A stretch of 64,000 nt of DNA from Leptidea sinapis (GCF_905404315.1 NC_066294.1:8209501-8273500), one strand, 5' to 3'; positions 1 to 10,929 are shown, counted from the first letter of the stretch. Notes: generated by a model not told the origin, from the sequence alone. Made by a program: numbers and translations.

Positions 1-540
1 CAAACTTATTCTGGCCTCGTTCCAACTAAGTTCAGATTTTTATATTGAGTTGCCAACTTTTATTGACTTGCATCTTTTATTTTTTGTTTTAAACCTATTC
101 CTATATATATAAATGTTGTGATTTATTCTTAAGTGTCTTCTTTGATTCTGATTCTTAAGTGTTAATTCCGCTAAAATATGTTAGCCTACGGGCAGAATGA
201 ACCTCCGCTAGCTCACCCTAGAGTTAGAAGACGAACGCGTCCTGCACCGAACAAACAGGCACTGAACTAAACAACGTAAAATTCTGCTCAAACCAATTTG
301 ATTCGAATTTCACCTCTACATGGGCATCCTCAGGAGCTGATGACTCACTGAACAATAGAATGAGAGTATAACTCCTAACACTGACCTATGCGTTTAGGCT
401 TTAGGTGCATTTTGCATGTAGACGTCGTCAAAATCGGCGATCAGCTTTTGAGTTACCCGATTGGAACACACAAGTTCTGGTCGTTCTCGTAAGTTGCTCT
501 AGGTAACTTCAACAAGCCATCCCTGCTGCCGCTGCAAATG

Positions 541-1366
541 AGAAATGACACCTCAGCGGATATGACAAAAGAGAAAGCCAATCTTCTTTGCACTCTTTTT
601 GCCTTCAACTCGATCGATATTTGCCATCCCACGGTGTCAGAGCCTTATGCCTTAAGTACAGTTCAGACAGAAAACTGTTCAACGAGCTCTGTTTTTGTTG
701 GACGTATAGAAGTCGTGCAGGCTGGATCGCAGATCTCCAATCGTGCTTAGAACGTGTGCCCCTGAGTTAACGCCGGTGCTAACGCGTTTATACCGGCACT
801 CATTCAAAAGGGGTTCCCTGACTCATGGAAGTCTTTCCTTGTCCATCCAATCCAAAAAAAAGGAGACAGATTGGATTCGGCAAACTGCAGGCTTATAGCT
901 ATTTTATCCCTGCTCGCCAAAATCATGGCGAGCATAATTAACCGCCACCTCATAATATACCTATAGGGTCACTAGTTGATCAGCTACCAAAAGTACGGCT
1001 TTCGATTTGGTCGATCGGCAGCCGATCTTCTGGTATATCTGACACATACATGGGAGGCGGCTATCGAAAGCAAGCGAGAAGGCCTGGCAGTTAGCCAGTG
1101 GTATGAAACAAGGCGCTTCTCTCAAAAATTACATCATTTCGGCTTCTCGAAAAATTATGCAAGGGGACCTACAGCACTGGGCGCAGCATATAAGTCGTTG
1201 TCGACGGTTATTGCTCGAACCAAAGCCCGTGAAAGCTGGAGTGCCCCAAGGCTGTGTGCTATCTCCTACACTGTTTCTTCTGCATATCAATGATATGTTG
1301 GACACCTCCAAGATATACTGCTATACAGACGACAGCACTGGTGATGCCGTTGCGTATTTGAAGTAA
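541..1366 (+). mobile_element. Degenerate jockey-type non-LTR retrotransposon RT fragment
   Basis: Successive frames read KSFLVHPIQKKGDRLDSANC, YGFRFGRSAADLLVYLTHTW, VKAGVPQGCVLSPTLFLLHI and CYTDDSTGDA. These correspond to reverse transcriptase fingers, GVPQG and a YxDD box (here YTDD in place of the usual YADD). Frameshifts and stops break it into at least three pieces, and the palm domain is partly missing. It is dead. Confidence 0.75.
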
Positions 1367-1595
1367 CCAATGTCGTATCGTCCTGGAAATACTGTACGAA
1401 GAAGCTCATTCCATAGATTAGTTGAGTGGTCCAGTCGGGAATCGGTTTAAAAATAAAGAACACAATGAGTAAATTTTATTTATCTTATATTGGAATTTGG
1501 AGTATTGTTGCATAACTACCAAGGACGCATGCATGCATTTGTTTTTTTTTTGAAAATCGTAAAAATCCCGTCTGCTACATAAATATACTAAGCAA

Positions 1596-1915
1596 TTTGT
1601 TATGTTTTTAAAGTGATAACCCTCACTTCTAGGATTAATACACAAATAAAATTTGAGCAGGTTATCAACTGTAAAGTGGATCCTGTAGATGAAGCCACAA
1701 CCTGCGAGTTGAACAAAGCAAACAAAATTTTATAAGGAGGCGGTACTCGAACGGTTAGCTCAGTGGTTTAGAGCACCGGCACGCAACGCCGGAGGTCGTG
1801 GGTTCGTATCCCGCATCGTTCATAAAATTTTATTTGTGTATAAATATACTAATAAATTCTACTTTTTACGCATCTAACCCTCAAGTCTATAGAAGTCTAA
1901 GTTATTTAATAATTA
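1596..1915 (+). repeat. tRNA-derived SINE, copy 1 (direct repeat with 2446-2741)
   Basis: The tRNA-like part, 1749-1821, folds as a near-canonical 73-nt cloverleaf: acceptor GAACGGT/ATCGTTC, A-box-like TAGCTCAGTGG, anticodon stem CCGGC/GCCGG with loop ACGCAAC, and B-box GGGTTCGTATCCC. Position 33 is C, not T, and the conserved unit extends far beyond the tRNA, so it is a SINE rather than a tRNA gene. A reverse-oriented SINE tail (TTTTTAAAGTGATAACCC) precedes it. Confidence 0.7.
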
Positions 1916-2445
1916 CAAATACTTAATATTTTGCTTATTCTCTCTTATGTCTCTTAATATTTATAGCAATAAACACATACTTAAACAATTTGTACTGAAA
2001 AAATGATTTATTAAAGGAGATACATATTAATGATAACATTTTATTAGCTATAACATGTAAGAAATATATAATAAATTTAACTCAAAAAAATTAAAAGAAA
2101 TAAAAAAAAACGTGAAACAGACTCAGTGCGGGGATCATCCAGCCACCACAAGTAGCGCCCGTTCACGAGCGGGACGCATGGTCAAGCCATCGCCTACCTC
2201 GACCATATTTTAGTGAAGGGAATGACCCGCCCCACGTCGCCGCCACAAGCAGTAGCATTAAGCGAGCATGACGATGCCTGTCACGAGAACTCATAACAAA
2301 AGTTCATCAGTTCATCATTATCCAGTAACAAAAGGTCCGCTATCGCTTTTATGATTCCTCTGGTACTACAAGAGACTATAGACTGCGGTGATCGCATACC
2401 ATCAGCTGACACGTATGTATGCTCATATGGCCTCCTCTATATATA
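1916..2445. other. Spacer between the two identical SINE copies
   Basis: AT-rich, no ORF of note. Around 2130-2200 is a GC-richer segment (CACCACAAGTAGCGCCCG) that has a relative at 42170-42200 (CACCACGAGTAGCACCCG), so part of it is an unnamed repeat. Confidence 0.4.
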
Positions 2446-2741
2446 ACCTCACTTTTAGGATTAATACACAAATAAAATTTGAGCAGGTTATCAACTGTAA
2501 AGTGGATCCTGTAGATGAAGCCACAACCTGCGAGTTGAACAAAGCAAACAAAATTTTATAAGGAGGCGGTACTCGAACGGTTAGCTCAGTGGTTTAGAGC
2601 ACCGGCACGCAACGCCGGAGGTCGTGGGTTCGTATCCCGCATCGTTCATAAAATTTTATTTGTGTATAAATATACTAATAAATTCTACTTTTTACGCATC
2701 TAACCCTCAAGTCTATAGAAGTCTAAGTTATTTAATAATTA
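2446..2741 (+). repeat. tRNA-derived SINE, copy 2, identical over 285 bp to copy 1
   Basis: Positions 2457-2741 repeat 1631-1915 with no difference that I can see, at an offset of 826 bp. The tRNA-like part lies at 2575-2647. The identity extends past the SINE into the same 3' flank, so it is a local duplication rather than two separate insertions. Confidence 0.75.
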
Positions 2742-2845
2742 TATTCATACACTGAATTATGATATATGATATTACCAACACTCAGGTATTCCAGTAAAAT
2801 TGATGTTTTATAGAAAATTCAGTACGAGAAAACTTTATATTTCAG

Positions 2846-2993
2846 TGATGACAAAGAGAGCTCTATTAATATTCACCAAGAATTTCTTAAGAAGCCCGTT
2901 CGTGAACAAATAACATGGCCGACCAGATTTTTAGAACCGGAGAAGGAAGATGAAAAAAGCCTTGTCAAGAAGGCTGACGATCTTACTAACAGA
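2846..2993 (+). CDS. Gene A exon with KKPVREQITWPTRF segment
   Basis: Acceptor TTTCAG ends at 2845 and donor GTAAGT starts at 2994. Entry phase 2, exit phase 0. It encodes a charged segment ending KKADDLTNR, the counterpart of the gene B exon at 25690-25855, which ends KKAEIVKKK. A non-LTR 3' tail fragment starts about 17 bp after the donor. Confidence 0.7.
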
Positions 2994-5900
2994 GTAAGTA
3001 ATTCTTGTAAATGATTTGTAAAACAATTCAAATGTAAATCTTGATTTAAAAGAGTGCCAATGAGTTTCTTGCTACTTCTTCTCATTAGCTCAACCCTTTA
3101 CGAAGTAGCGGTAGATTCAATAAGAAAAAAAAATTTTTTTTGACATTAAGTGATTTTGAATTTGAATTTATATGAAATACTTTATATAGGTATTTTGCGT
3201 ATGCAGTTTATTATTAATAAATAGTTGTTTGGACTATTTAAAGTAGGTTTATTTTTAAAATAATAACATAGAAAATTGTGCGCTTAAAATAATCCATTCT
3301 GATTAATATATATATGTATAAATACAGTGTCCTTAAATTTGTTTCCAATGAACTCCTAAACTAATGAACGGATTTTAATGGGGATTCTTCATGTAGTGCA
3401 GTTTAGTCCAACTTGAGAGATAGGATAGGATCCGAAGGTCGATACGAAGTTCGAGATCAGACATTTTTCTTTCGTTTACCTTATTCCCAAATTCACTTGA
3501 CATTCACTTTTTTCGTTGTTTGACATTATTATGGTTATGTCACATTTTTTATGGAATAGGAAGACAAACGAGCGTACGGGTCACCTGGTGTTAAGTGATC
3601 ACCGCCACCCACATTCTCTTGCAACACCAGAGGAATCACAGGAACGTTGCCGGCCTTTAAGGAAGGTGTACGCGCTTTTTTTTGGAGGTACCCATGTCGT
3701 ATCGTTCCGGAGACACCGGACAAGGAAGCTCATTCGACAGCTTTGTAGTACGTGGAAGAAAGCTCCTTGAAAACCGCACTGTGGAGGACCGCCACACATC
3801 CAGATGGTGGGGATGATATCTTAACTTGTGGCGTGTCGTTTGAAGGTGGAATTCGGCGGCAGGAATCAGGTTAAACAGCTCTTCGTAACATTCCCCGTGA
3901 AAATGCGGTAGAAGACACACGGTATTTATGGTTATGTCTTTGTTTCCGAAACGATATTCGTTCGCAATTTTCGGATCCGAAAAACTTTGGTAAGAGAATT
4001 TAATGCGAAGTTCGTCGTTCTTTCGTTTTGGACCAAAACTTCGGCTTTCACCACTGAGGCGAGATATTCAATGTCTCTTGGTTTTGGTCTATAATTTAGT
4101 CACCTGTGAGCGAGTAATGTCATTTCTAGTCTCTTCAGATTTGAATTTCTATGGTCCGAAACAAGTCGTTACCTACACTGATTTAGACGACGTGTGTTTA
4201 GCCGTATTAATTAATAATGTCTTAAACTTTTGATGAATTCCTTAAAACTGTTTTATGACAAAAAAGACGAGACGAGCAGGAGGTTCAGCTGATGGTAATT
4301 ATACGCCCTGCCTATTACAATGCAGTGCCACTCAGGATTCTTGAAAAACCCAAAAATTCTGAGCGGCACTAATTGTATTGTATATTGTACGTTTCAGATA
4401 GTCCAAGAGTTTTGTGATTTTATGAAGGAACTTGGGGGAGACCAACAATCGCAATTATTCACACCTAAAACCATCAAAGAATTGTTCCAGGTAGGTTATT
4501 ATTTGAAACACTAAAACTGGGTTGCACCAACTAACGTTATCAATAACAAACATGTTAAAGTACCGGCTAAGAAAAAAAAATATACTTTACTTTATAATAA
4601 GTTATACCTGAAAATATACCAAGAATATGCAAAATATTTACTAGTAAACATTTTGGATATGATAGTTTTATTCGGACATAGGTATAACGTTTCCCGCGTT
4701 TATTTGCAAGGCTGCCCAACATTCGGAAAACTTCAGAATTATTATTATTTGACAGTGTTGTCAGTGATATATTCAACATTTGGCATCATCATCATCATTT
4801 CAGCCGGAAGACGTCCACTGCTGGGCAAAGGTCACCCCCAAAGATCGATGATATGTCACCATGAACGATCGGTCCTGCGCTGCCCTCATCCAACCTTTTC
4901 CGGCGATCTTGGCCAGACCGTCGGTCCATCAAGGTAGGGTTACTCATTACCAAATGAATCTGAAGCATCCGTAACTAATAAGATTAGTAACAAAATATAG
5001 TACAATCAATCCATGTGATAATTTTAGATTGAGTTCGACACACACGCCGCCAGAAGTCTTCAAGTCGTGCCAAAAGAACTGCCAACGGTTGATGAAAGAG
5101 TTGCAAATGTTACTGGAAATAAGAGAGTAAGTCAAGCTTTCACATCTCATCATCATCATCAGCCAATAGACGTCCGCTGCTGGACAAAAGCCTCCCCTAA
5201 AGATCTCCACGAGGATCGGCCCTGCGCTGCCCTCATCTAACGTATTCCGGCGATCTTGACCATATCGTCGGTCCATCTTGTGTGCTATTCAAAAATGACA
5301 TCACACGTTTAAAGGGTGGGAGAGGGTCAAATAAGTGTGTCATTATGTGACAAGGGTGGGGAGGGGTCACAAATTTTGTGACAACACATTTTTTTTTAAG
5401 TATAATACTTTATATCCTACTCGGATAAAACACTTTATTTAAACTAACGATTAATCTTGCAAATCTAAAAAAATTGTTAGGTTTTTAAAGTGATAACCTT
5501 CACTTCTGGGATTAATTACACAAATGAAACTGAAAACAAAATTTTATGAACGATGCGGGACACGAACGCACTACCTCTCGCGTTCCGTGCGAGCGCTCAT
5601 TCCAACTCAGCCAATCGTTAGAGTGACATATCTTTTATAAAACCATGTATGCTTTGTTAAACTCTCAGGTTGTGGTTGCAATATATATTATATTTTTTAT
5701 GTTTTGTTAATTTTCACGCCTTTGTTTGTTTAATTTTATGTAGATTTTATTGAAAAAGAATTTAAATGGAATTAAAAATAGTTTCGGAACATTGCTGATT
5801 AAACTTCGTAAAAATCTAAATGTGAAATTGCGAAATAGGTGAACTGTGACATAGACGGTGGAGGTGTCAAAAAATCCATTCTTGTGACGTAATTTATGGA

Positions 5901-8847
5901 TGGCCTCTGACGTATTTAGTTCTTTTTTAAAATTTTTAAAGATTTATTCATCAGCATTGCAAGTATACTGACCGGAATATTATTTTATGTCAGCAATCCA
6001 AAAAAAGTGAATCCTAAAAAGAAAAATATTCAGAACATGTCTAAATAATGAATATTTATATTTTTTTATAATCAGACTTGTGTTGACCTGGGATATGGAA
6101 AAAACCAGTTATTTTTGAAAAATTTTTACTTATATCCCTTTAGTATCATTGAGTGTAAATACAGAAAACCAGAAATGAATAACATTTTATTTTAGAAATC
6201 TAAATACGCCACTTTAGAGCGTGAAGTATCCAAAGATATCAAGGCGGAGGCAAAACCAAACCGTACCAAGGGTTTCAATAAAATGCTACCACCGAAAGAT
6301 CAGTATATAGCTCCTAAAAATGACACAAAGAATCTATGGAGATCTGCGAGACATGTACCAAAAGATCTGGTAACTCTTAAAGCGGTTTGGGAGGACATCA
6401 CTAATTTGAGGTATACTTTTGTTACTGTATAATTATATTGTTATAATAAAATAAGGGACGAGACGAGCAGCACTTTCAGCTGGTGGTAATTGATACTCCC
6501 TACCCATTACAATGCAGAGCCGCTCAGGATTATTTAAAACCCCAAAAATTCTGAGCGGCACTACAACTGTGCTCGTCACCTTGAGACATAAGATGTTAAT
6601 TCTCAGACCGAAACACATATTGATTATAATTGAGCACATCTATATATATAAAAATGAATTGCTATTCGTTAGTCTCGCTAAAACTCGAGAACGGCTGGAC
6701 CGATTTGTCTAATTTTAGTCTTAAATTAATTGTGGAAGTCCAGAGAAGGTTTAAAAGGTGAATACATATGAAAATGCTCGGAATTAAATAAAAACAACGA
6801 TTTTTATTTTCCCTTGATGTGCTCCCGTCGCGTCGTTCTGATATCAAATTGAAAGAATAGTTAAAAATGAATAACTAATTAGAATCTTTGTTTCTCAGGA
6901 GGTAAAAAACGAACTTTATTCTAGCTCCCTATACTTAGTGGATTAACTACAGCTTTAACTATGATGACAATACAACGTTTGCTGGGTCAGCTAGTATTTT
7001 ATAATTATTGACAAGTAGTACCTATTATTTTAATTTCAGACTTAGATAATTTATACATCTAAGTAGAGCCTCTCGCTGTTCGACAATGCATGAAAACAGG
7101 CCAGATTTATTACTAAAGTGTGCGTGCGTTGCTGAAAATAGATGTTAACAGCTCGCAGCTATATTTTTCGACGTGTCCACTACTGTCACGCACTTAGACG
7201 CATAAAATAAGATATTACTGGTTACCAATCCAGCGGCACTGATGAATCAAGCAATTAGTTTTAATTCAGAATTAGATGTATTTCAAATTTATTACAGACA
7301 TAATACGATTTTCTTTACAAAACTAACAAAACTATGGCATGTTAAATAGTATTTTTGGTGTAGTTTAACTTTGGTGTAATTAAGTACAGTTAAGTAGATT
7401 GGATGATTAGCATAGCTCCAACTGTGTATGTTAAGGGTATTTTTTTTCGCACTGTCTATAAAAAAATAGAAATGGAAAGAAATAATTAATTTTCTTTTCG
7501 TATTCTGTAGATATAGAATTATTTTTTGTAAAAATATATTTTAGGCGATTTTTTGGCCTTAAAAAACAAAAACGACACGCTATTAAAATGTAGAAATTAA
7601 TTCGTAAATTATGTGTAAGGAGTACTTATACATAATTTTCTTTGTCTTTTTATTGAATTATATACTACCCGGCTAATGCTGCAGGTTACAGAGTAGAGGG
7701 GTATGTTGAAGTATTTGGTTATTACAAGTTTACATTCCCATTAAAAAAAATAGCTTAGGTTAAAAACTAAATGATATTTCTCATTTAAGTTCTTTATCTT
7801 TGGGTTTATATAAACGAAATGCTTAGACCTCCGCATGAAAGTAAATTATCTAATGGTTATAATCTTCACAGCATGGACAGTAGGTTTTATAGTGAAAGTT
7901 AATAAGTAAGTAACCATCCGTACTCTGTGGTTGTATACAAAGAGTAGACCGAATAAGAGAAATAATTTATACGGATTGCTTACGTCATACGCATTTTTTA
8001 AAGCCTTGTATACATGATGGTGTTTGCATTCAATAAATTTTCATATTTCATTACTCGATGAAGTTAGTTTAATTCAAAATTGTCTTTGGCTGAAGCTTGT
8101 AATATCGCTTATATTACTTACCACAACTTATACTAGATGGCGCTGAACGATGGTAATGGAGGATTATATTTTTATGGAAAAAAGAGGACAAACGAGCGTA
8201 CGGGTCACCTGGTGTTAAGTGATCACCGCCGCTCACATTCTCTTGCAACACCAGAGGAATCACAGGAGCATTGCTGGCCTTTTATAAAGGTGTATGCGCT
8301 TTTTGTGAAGGCACCCATGTCGTATCGTCCCGGAAACACCGCTCAAGAAAGCTCATTCCACAGCTTTGTAGTACGTGGAAGAAAGCTCCTTGAAAAGCGC
8401 ACAGTGGAGGACCGCCACACATCCAGATGGTGGTGATGATATCCTAATTTGTGGCGTGTCGTGCGGAAAGGATTTCGGCGGCAGGCTTGAGGTGAAACAG
8501 CTCTTCGGAACACTCGCCGTGATAAATGCGGTAGAAGATGCACAATTAAGTGACGTCTCTAGAGTCTTATTTAGAGTTTAGACGCATTCTTGGCAAGTAA
8601 TACTAAAATAGCTAGTAAATTTGCTTTCAGAAGTGTCAAGGAATATTGTCGTTGGATGATAAACCATCCGGAGTATCGCCGAGCGCCGTACCTCAGTAGT
8701 CTCGGCATGTTCGACTCAGCAGTCCTCAACGCCAGACTGACATTCGAGACACAAAATGAACCCGTAGTAGTACCGTCTGAAACAGTCTTACCTGACCCTG
8801 TTCAAAATATACGAAAACGACTCTCCGATATAACCGAACAAAAATAA
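2846..8847 (+). CDS. Gene A: uncharacterised protein, 3' five exons (tandem paralog of gene B)
   Basis: Five exons, joined as 2846-2993, 4398-4490, 5028-5126, 6196-6410 and 8631-8847, give 256 residues ending in TAA. Every junction has GT-AG ends and the phases chain without a break (entry phase 2, then 0,0,0,2). The peptide is hydrophilic, lysine and glutamate rich, with no signal peptide or membrane segment seen. The order of segments (KADDLTNR, then EFCDFMKELGG, then FDTHAARSL, then KNLWRSARHVPKDL, then EYCRWMINHPEYRRAPYL) matches the C-terminal half of gene B exon by exon. Upstream exons equivalent to B exons 1-3 were not found in positions 1-2845; they may lie left of the window or be lost. 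AATAAA overlaps the stop codon. I do not recognise the family; an insect-specific uncharacterised protein is likely. The exon structure is well supported and the function is unknown. Confidence 0.75.
3010..3180 (+). mobile_element. Non-LTR retrotransposon 3' tail fragment
   Basis: GAGTTTCTTGCTACTTCTTC, CTCAACCC and TTGACATTAAGTGATTTTG end in a TTTGAATTTGAA-type microsatellite tail. Related fragments occur at 15530-15695 (+), 41685-41905 (-) and 43570-43745 (+). Confidence 0.5.
3305..3470 (+). mobile_element. 5' end of a Helitron-like element
   Basis: TATATATATGTATAAATACA, GAACTCCTAAACTAATGAAC and GAGAGATAGGATAG match the start of the reverse-oriented copy at 51213-51577. The 3' end is absent here. 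Confidence 0.4.
3549..3945 (-). mobile_element. Non-LTR retrotransposon RT C-terminal fragment
   Basis: Reading leftward: ELFNLIPAAEFHLQTTRHKL, HPHHLDVWRSSTVRFSRSFL and PRTTKLSNELP, a C-terminal block common in lepidopteran RT ORFs. One frameshift lies before the FLKGRQRSC-like end. Other copies: 8167-8545 (-) and 56646-56962 (+). Confidence 0.65.
4251..4380 (+). repeat. 300-bp GACGAG repeat, copy 1 (5' part only)
   Basis: Starts TTTTATGACA, then GACGAGACGAGCAGGAGG, and contains the family's internal inverted pair (GTGCCACTCAGG / CTGAGCGGCAC). The full family unit is about 300 bp and ends AAAGGAGCCTCCCACTGG. It is truncated just before gene A's exon at 4398. Confidence 0.7.
4398..4490 (+). 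CDS. Gene A exon, EFCDFMKELGG segment
   Basis: 93 bp, phase 0 to 0, acceptor GTTTCAG and donor GTAGGT. It aligns with gene B exon 26062-26157: both begin with I-x-x-EF and end in ELFQ or DLFQ. A truncated copy of the 300-bp repeat ends only about 18 bp upstream of the acceptor. Confidence 0.75.
4512..4580 (+). repeat. Partial foldback element (GGCTGGGTTGCACCA family)
   Basis: CTGGGTTGCACCAACTAACG, then TAACAAACATGTTAAAGTAC, matches the left part of the complete element at 54302-54628. Confidence 0.5.
4786..4945 (-). mobile_element. RTE-type non-LTR 3' end fragment
   Basis: Reverse-strand match to the C-terminal coding end and ATGATG-type tail seen in the copy at 44880-45115: a CATCATCATCATCAT start, then GACGTCCACTGCTGGGCAAA. 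Confidence 0.6.
5028..5126 (+). CDS. Gene A exon, FDTHAARSL segment
   Basis: 99 bp, the same length as gene B exon 26268-26366, phase 0 to 0. Acceptor TTTTAG, donor GTAAGT. Shared pattern: F-D-x-H-A-x-RSL followed by PK and LP. RTE-type retroposon fragments sit on both sides. Confidence 0.75.
5147..5280 (-). mobile_element. RTE-type non-LTR 3' end fragment
   Basis: Same family as 4786-4945: CATCATCATCATCAGCC, then GACGTCCGCTGCTGGACAAA. It begins about 20 bp after gene A's exon at 5028-5126. Confidence 0.6.
5475..5690 (-). repeat. tRNA-derived SINE (reverse orientation)
   Basis: Begins with the SINE tail reversed (TTTTTAAAGTGATAACC, TTCACTTCTGGGATTAATT). The tRNA-like part, GAACGATGCGGGACACGAAC through GCCAATCG, is reversed, with disturbed stems. 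Confidence 0.6.
6196..6410 (+). CDS. Gene A exon, NDTKNLWR...VWEDITNL segment
   Basis: 215 bp, phase 0 to 2, acceptor TTTTAG and donor GTATAC. The second half matches gene B exon 26454-26665: a N-x-TK-x-x-W motif and then DL-x-T-x-x-x-VWE-x-I. This is the best conserved block between the two paralogs. Confidence 0.75.
6441..6630 (+). repeat. 300-bp GACGAG repeat, copy 2 (interrupted by Helitron)
   Basis: GGGACGAGACGAGCAG, GAGCCGCTCAGG and CTGAGCGGCAC are readable, with an internal deletion after AAGATGTTAA. A Helitron lies immediately downstream. Confidence 0.7.
6639..6994 (+). mobile_element. Non-autonomous Helitron, complete
   Basis: Starts TCTATATATATAAAAATG, carries TCGCTAAAACTCGAGAACGG, and ends with hairpin-like GCTGGGTCAG and then CTAG. 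It is inserted between A (6638) and T (6995), the expected Helitron target. No coding capacity. The family recurs at 48425-49755 and 53629-54108. Confidence 0.75.
7000..8130. other. Gene A intron interior, no feature seen
   Basis: AT-rich intronic sequence between the Helitron and an RT fragment. No ORF of note and no repeat I can name. Confidence 0.5.
8167..8545 (-). mobile_element. Non-LTR retrotransposon RT C-terminal fragment
   Basis: Same family as 3549-3945 (HHHHLDVWRSSTVRFSRSFL, PRTTKLWNELS). It lies in the last intron of gene A, 85 bp before the terminal exon. Confidence 0.65.
8631..8847 (+). CDS. Gene A terminal exon
   Basis: Entry phase 2 after GCTTTCAG; ends at TAA 8845-8847. It encodes a tryptophan and proline containing segment (YCRWMINHPEY) and then a hydrophilic tail. 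It is the counterpart of the gene B terminal exon at 33657-33882 (FHEWLQTKPYLPMPPF, then FVVPSD; gene A has VVVPSE). Confidence 0.75.
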
Positions 8848-8910
8848 AGATTATTTGGCTTAACAATTATTCTCATCGGCTTTTTGATTTTAAATTATTG
8901 TTTATATTTT

Positions 8911-9160
8911 TTTTATGACAATAAGGAACGAGACTAGCAAGCCGTTCAGTTCAATTGATTCGCTTTGCCCATTACAATGCACTGCCGCTCAGGATTCTTC
9001 TTCTTTATCCTCGCACTATCTAATTTTAGTTGGGTTGTGACGTTGTCCTGGGTCGTCTGCGGATCATGAGATTCAAAAATTCTGAGCGGCTCTACAATTG
9101 CGCTCGTCACCTTGAGACATAAGATGTTAAGTCTTATTTGTCCAGTAATTTGACGATCCT
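8911..9160 (+). repeat. 300-bp GACGAG repeat, copy 3, with a ~70-bp insertion
   Basis: Starts TTTTATGACAATAAGGAACG. The loop between GCCGCTCAGGATTC and ATTCTGAGCGGC is lengthened by about 70 bp of foreign sequence (9003-9072). The 3' third is missing. Confidence 0.65.
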
Positions 9161-9756
9161 ACGCCTTTTAAAAGTAATAGGTCTCGAGGATATAATTTAA
9201 ATCTCGGCACAGTAACACGTTTCCTAGTTAGTAGCCTCGATTCCCTTCCTTAACTTTCGAGTTGAGGGAAGACGCACTACCGCAAGCAGGGGGCACAATA
9301 GATCCTAGGATTTAAGTGCATTTTAATACCTAAGTCATAATTATAATGATAAATAATACTAACATGCCATTGCCATTAGCAAAACTTTAATTTGATGGCA
9401 TTTGAGAGGAAGTGAAAGAATTATTATTGATTAATTTTCGTAACGATCGTTAATATGTAAATTTTTGTCAAGAGGCGGAAAATACATTTACGTATTGAAA
9501 ACCTCGAAACGGGGCCTATATGGGTGTAAACACCGACCGACTAAAAACCTCCTCTGTGCTGACAGCCCTAAAAGCTTTTTCAGCGAAGTCGGGCGGGAGC
9601 CTAGGGCCTATTACCGCTTATGTGTTATATGATGTCCAAAACTACATGATCGATGCCAGTTTCTAAAAACCAACTCAGACTCAACTCAGTCGATGCAATA
9701 TTCATCAATCGATCTAGAAGCTTCTATTAAAACTTCTATTTAAAAAAATGTTTTCA

Positions 9757-10060
9757 TATTTTATTTGTGTATTAATCCCAGAAGTAAGGTTTAACACTTT
9801 AAAAACATAACAGATTGTTTAGATTTGCAAGAGCGACATCTCAAGTCAATTTCCTAATATACAAACACAAGAGTTGAGCAGGTTATCCACTGTAAAGTAG
9901 ATCCTGTAGATGAAGCCACAACTGGAAAGTTGAACAAAGCATACAAGATTTTAATGGCGACACGTTAATCGAACGGTTAGCTCAGTTGGAAGAGCACTCG
10001 CACGGAACGCGGGAAGTCATGCGGGTTCGAGTCCCGCATCGTTCTTAAAATTTTGTGCAT
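9757..10060 (+). repeat. tRNA-derived SINE copy
   Basis: Preceded by the tail of another copy (CACTTTAAAAACATAAC). The tRNA-like part, 9972-10044, has acceptor GAACGGT/ATCGTTC, anticodon loop ACGGAAC and B-box GGGTTCGAGTCCC. Confidence 0.65.
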
Positions 10061-10139
10061 TTAAGTGCAGTAAGAACCACAGGTAAGAACAACGAATATG
10101 TATTTCACATGTAATAAACGGCCCCATTAATAGTTATTT

Positions 10140-10916
10140 ATGCAACTGTTGTGTAATAAGGGGTATTAAAACACGAATGTGGGTGATAATAGTATCACAT
10201 GAGTGTTTTAATACCTAATTATCAACAGTTGCATACAAGACTTTATCTACACCCAGGATATGAATCCTCTAAAAGATTCTGAAACAGTTAGCTTACTGCT
10301 AACATTAAAACAGCCAGTCCTAGCAGTAACCAAATATCATCCCTTACTGATTATATACAAATAAACTAAGTATTAATGAAAGAATTATTAATTTTAGTAG
10401 TAATTTACATTTTTTATAGTGCAATTATTAAAATTCACTTGAATATTATGTTATTTTACAGCGTTTAAAATATCCGGCGGTGTGTTGTCAAACTTGAATC
10501 GCTCATTTTTTCAAGAAAAATGGCGGGGTTTCGAATAATCTACTTTTTTTACAGCGCGCCATGTTCTGGTAGTGTGGAACGCGTGTAAACGAAAAATATG
10601 TTCTTCTTTTGAAATTCATACAGAAACCACGCATCGAGCAATAAGAATGTGGCTATTTGTTGAAACTCATTTTGCATGAAGGGATCGAAAAAAAAACCAA
10701 GGAGTGTTGTTATGAAATTCAGTACAACATTACAACACTCGTTTGGATGATGTAATGGTTATTAGAACATTGGGTGTTTTAATGTTGGTAATAAACTAAC
10801 TGTTTCAGAATCTTTAATAGAGGATTTAAAGCATGGGTGTAGATAAAATAATATACGAAACTGATTATAGATGGCGCTTGCTTTTCGCGTAATCTTGAAC
10901 TAACAATGCAACTGTT
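10140..10916. repeat. Foldback element with nested inverted repeats
   Basis: An inner hairpin at 10140-10174 / 10203-10234 (ATGCAACTGTTG and TATTAAAACAC arms) is followed by a longer inverted pair, 10235-10330 and 10748-10855. The pair shares GGGTGTAGATAAA and CTAACTGTTTCAGAATCTT. ATGCAACTGTT recurs at 10905. No coding capacity: a MITE-like or composite foldback sequence. Confidence 0.55.
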
Positions 10917-10929
10917 ATAGGACTGCAAC

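Noticed and set aside
1749..1821. Functional tRNA gene
   Set aside because: Base 33 is C, the anticodon varies between copies, and a conserved ~300-bp SINE body surrounds every copy.
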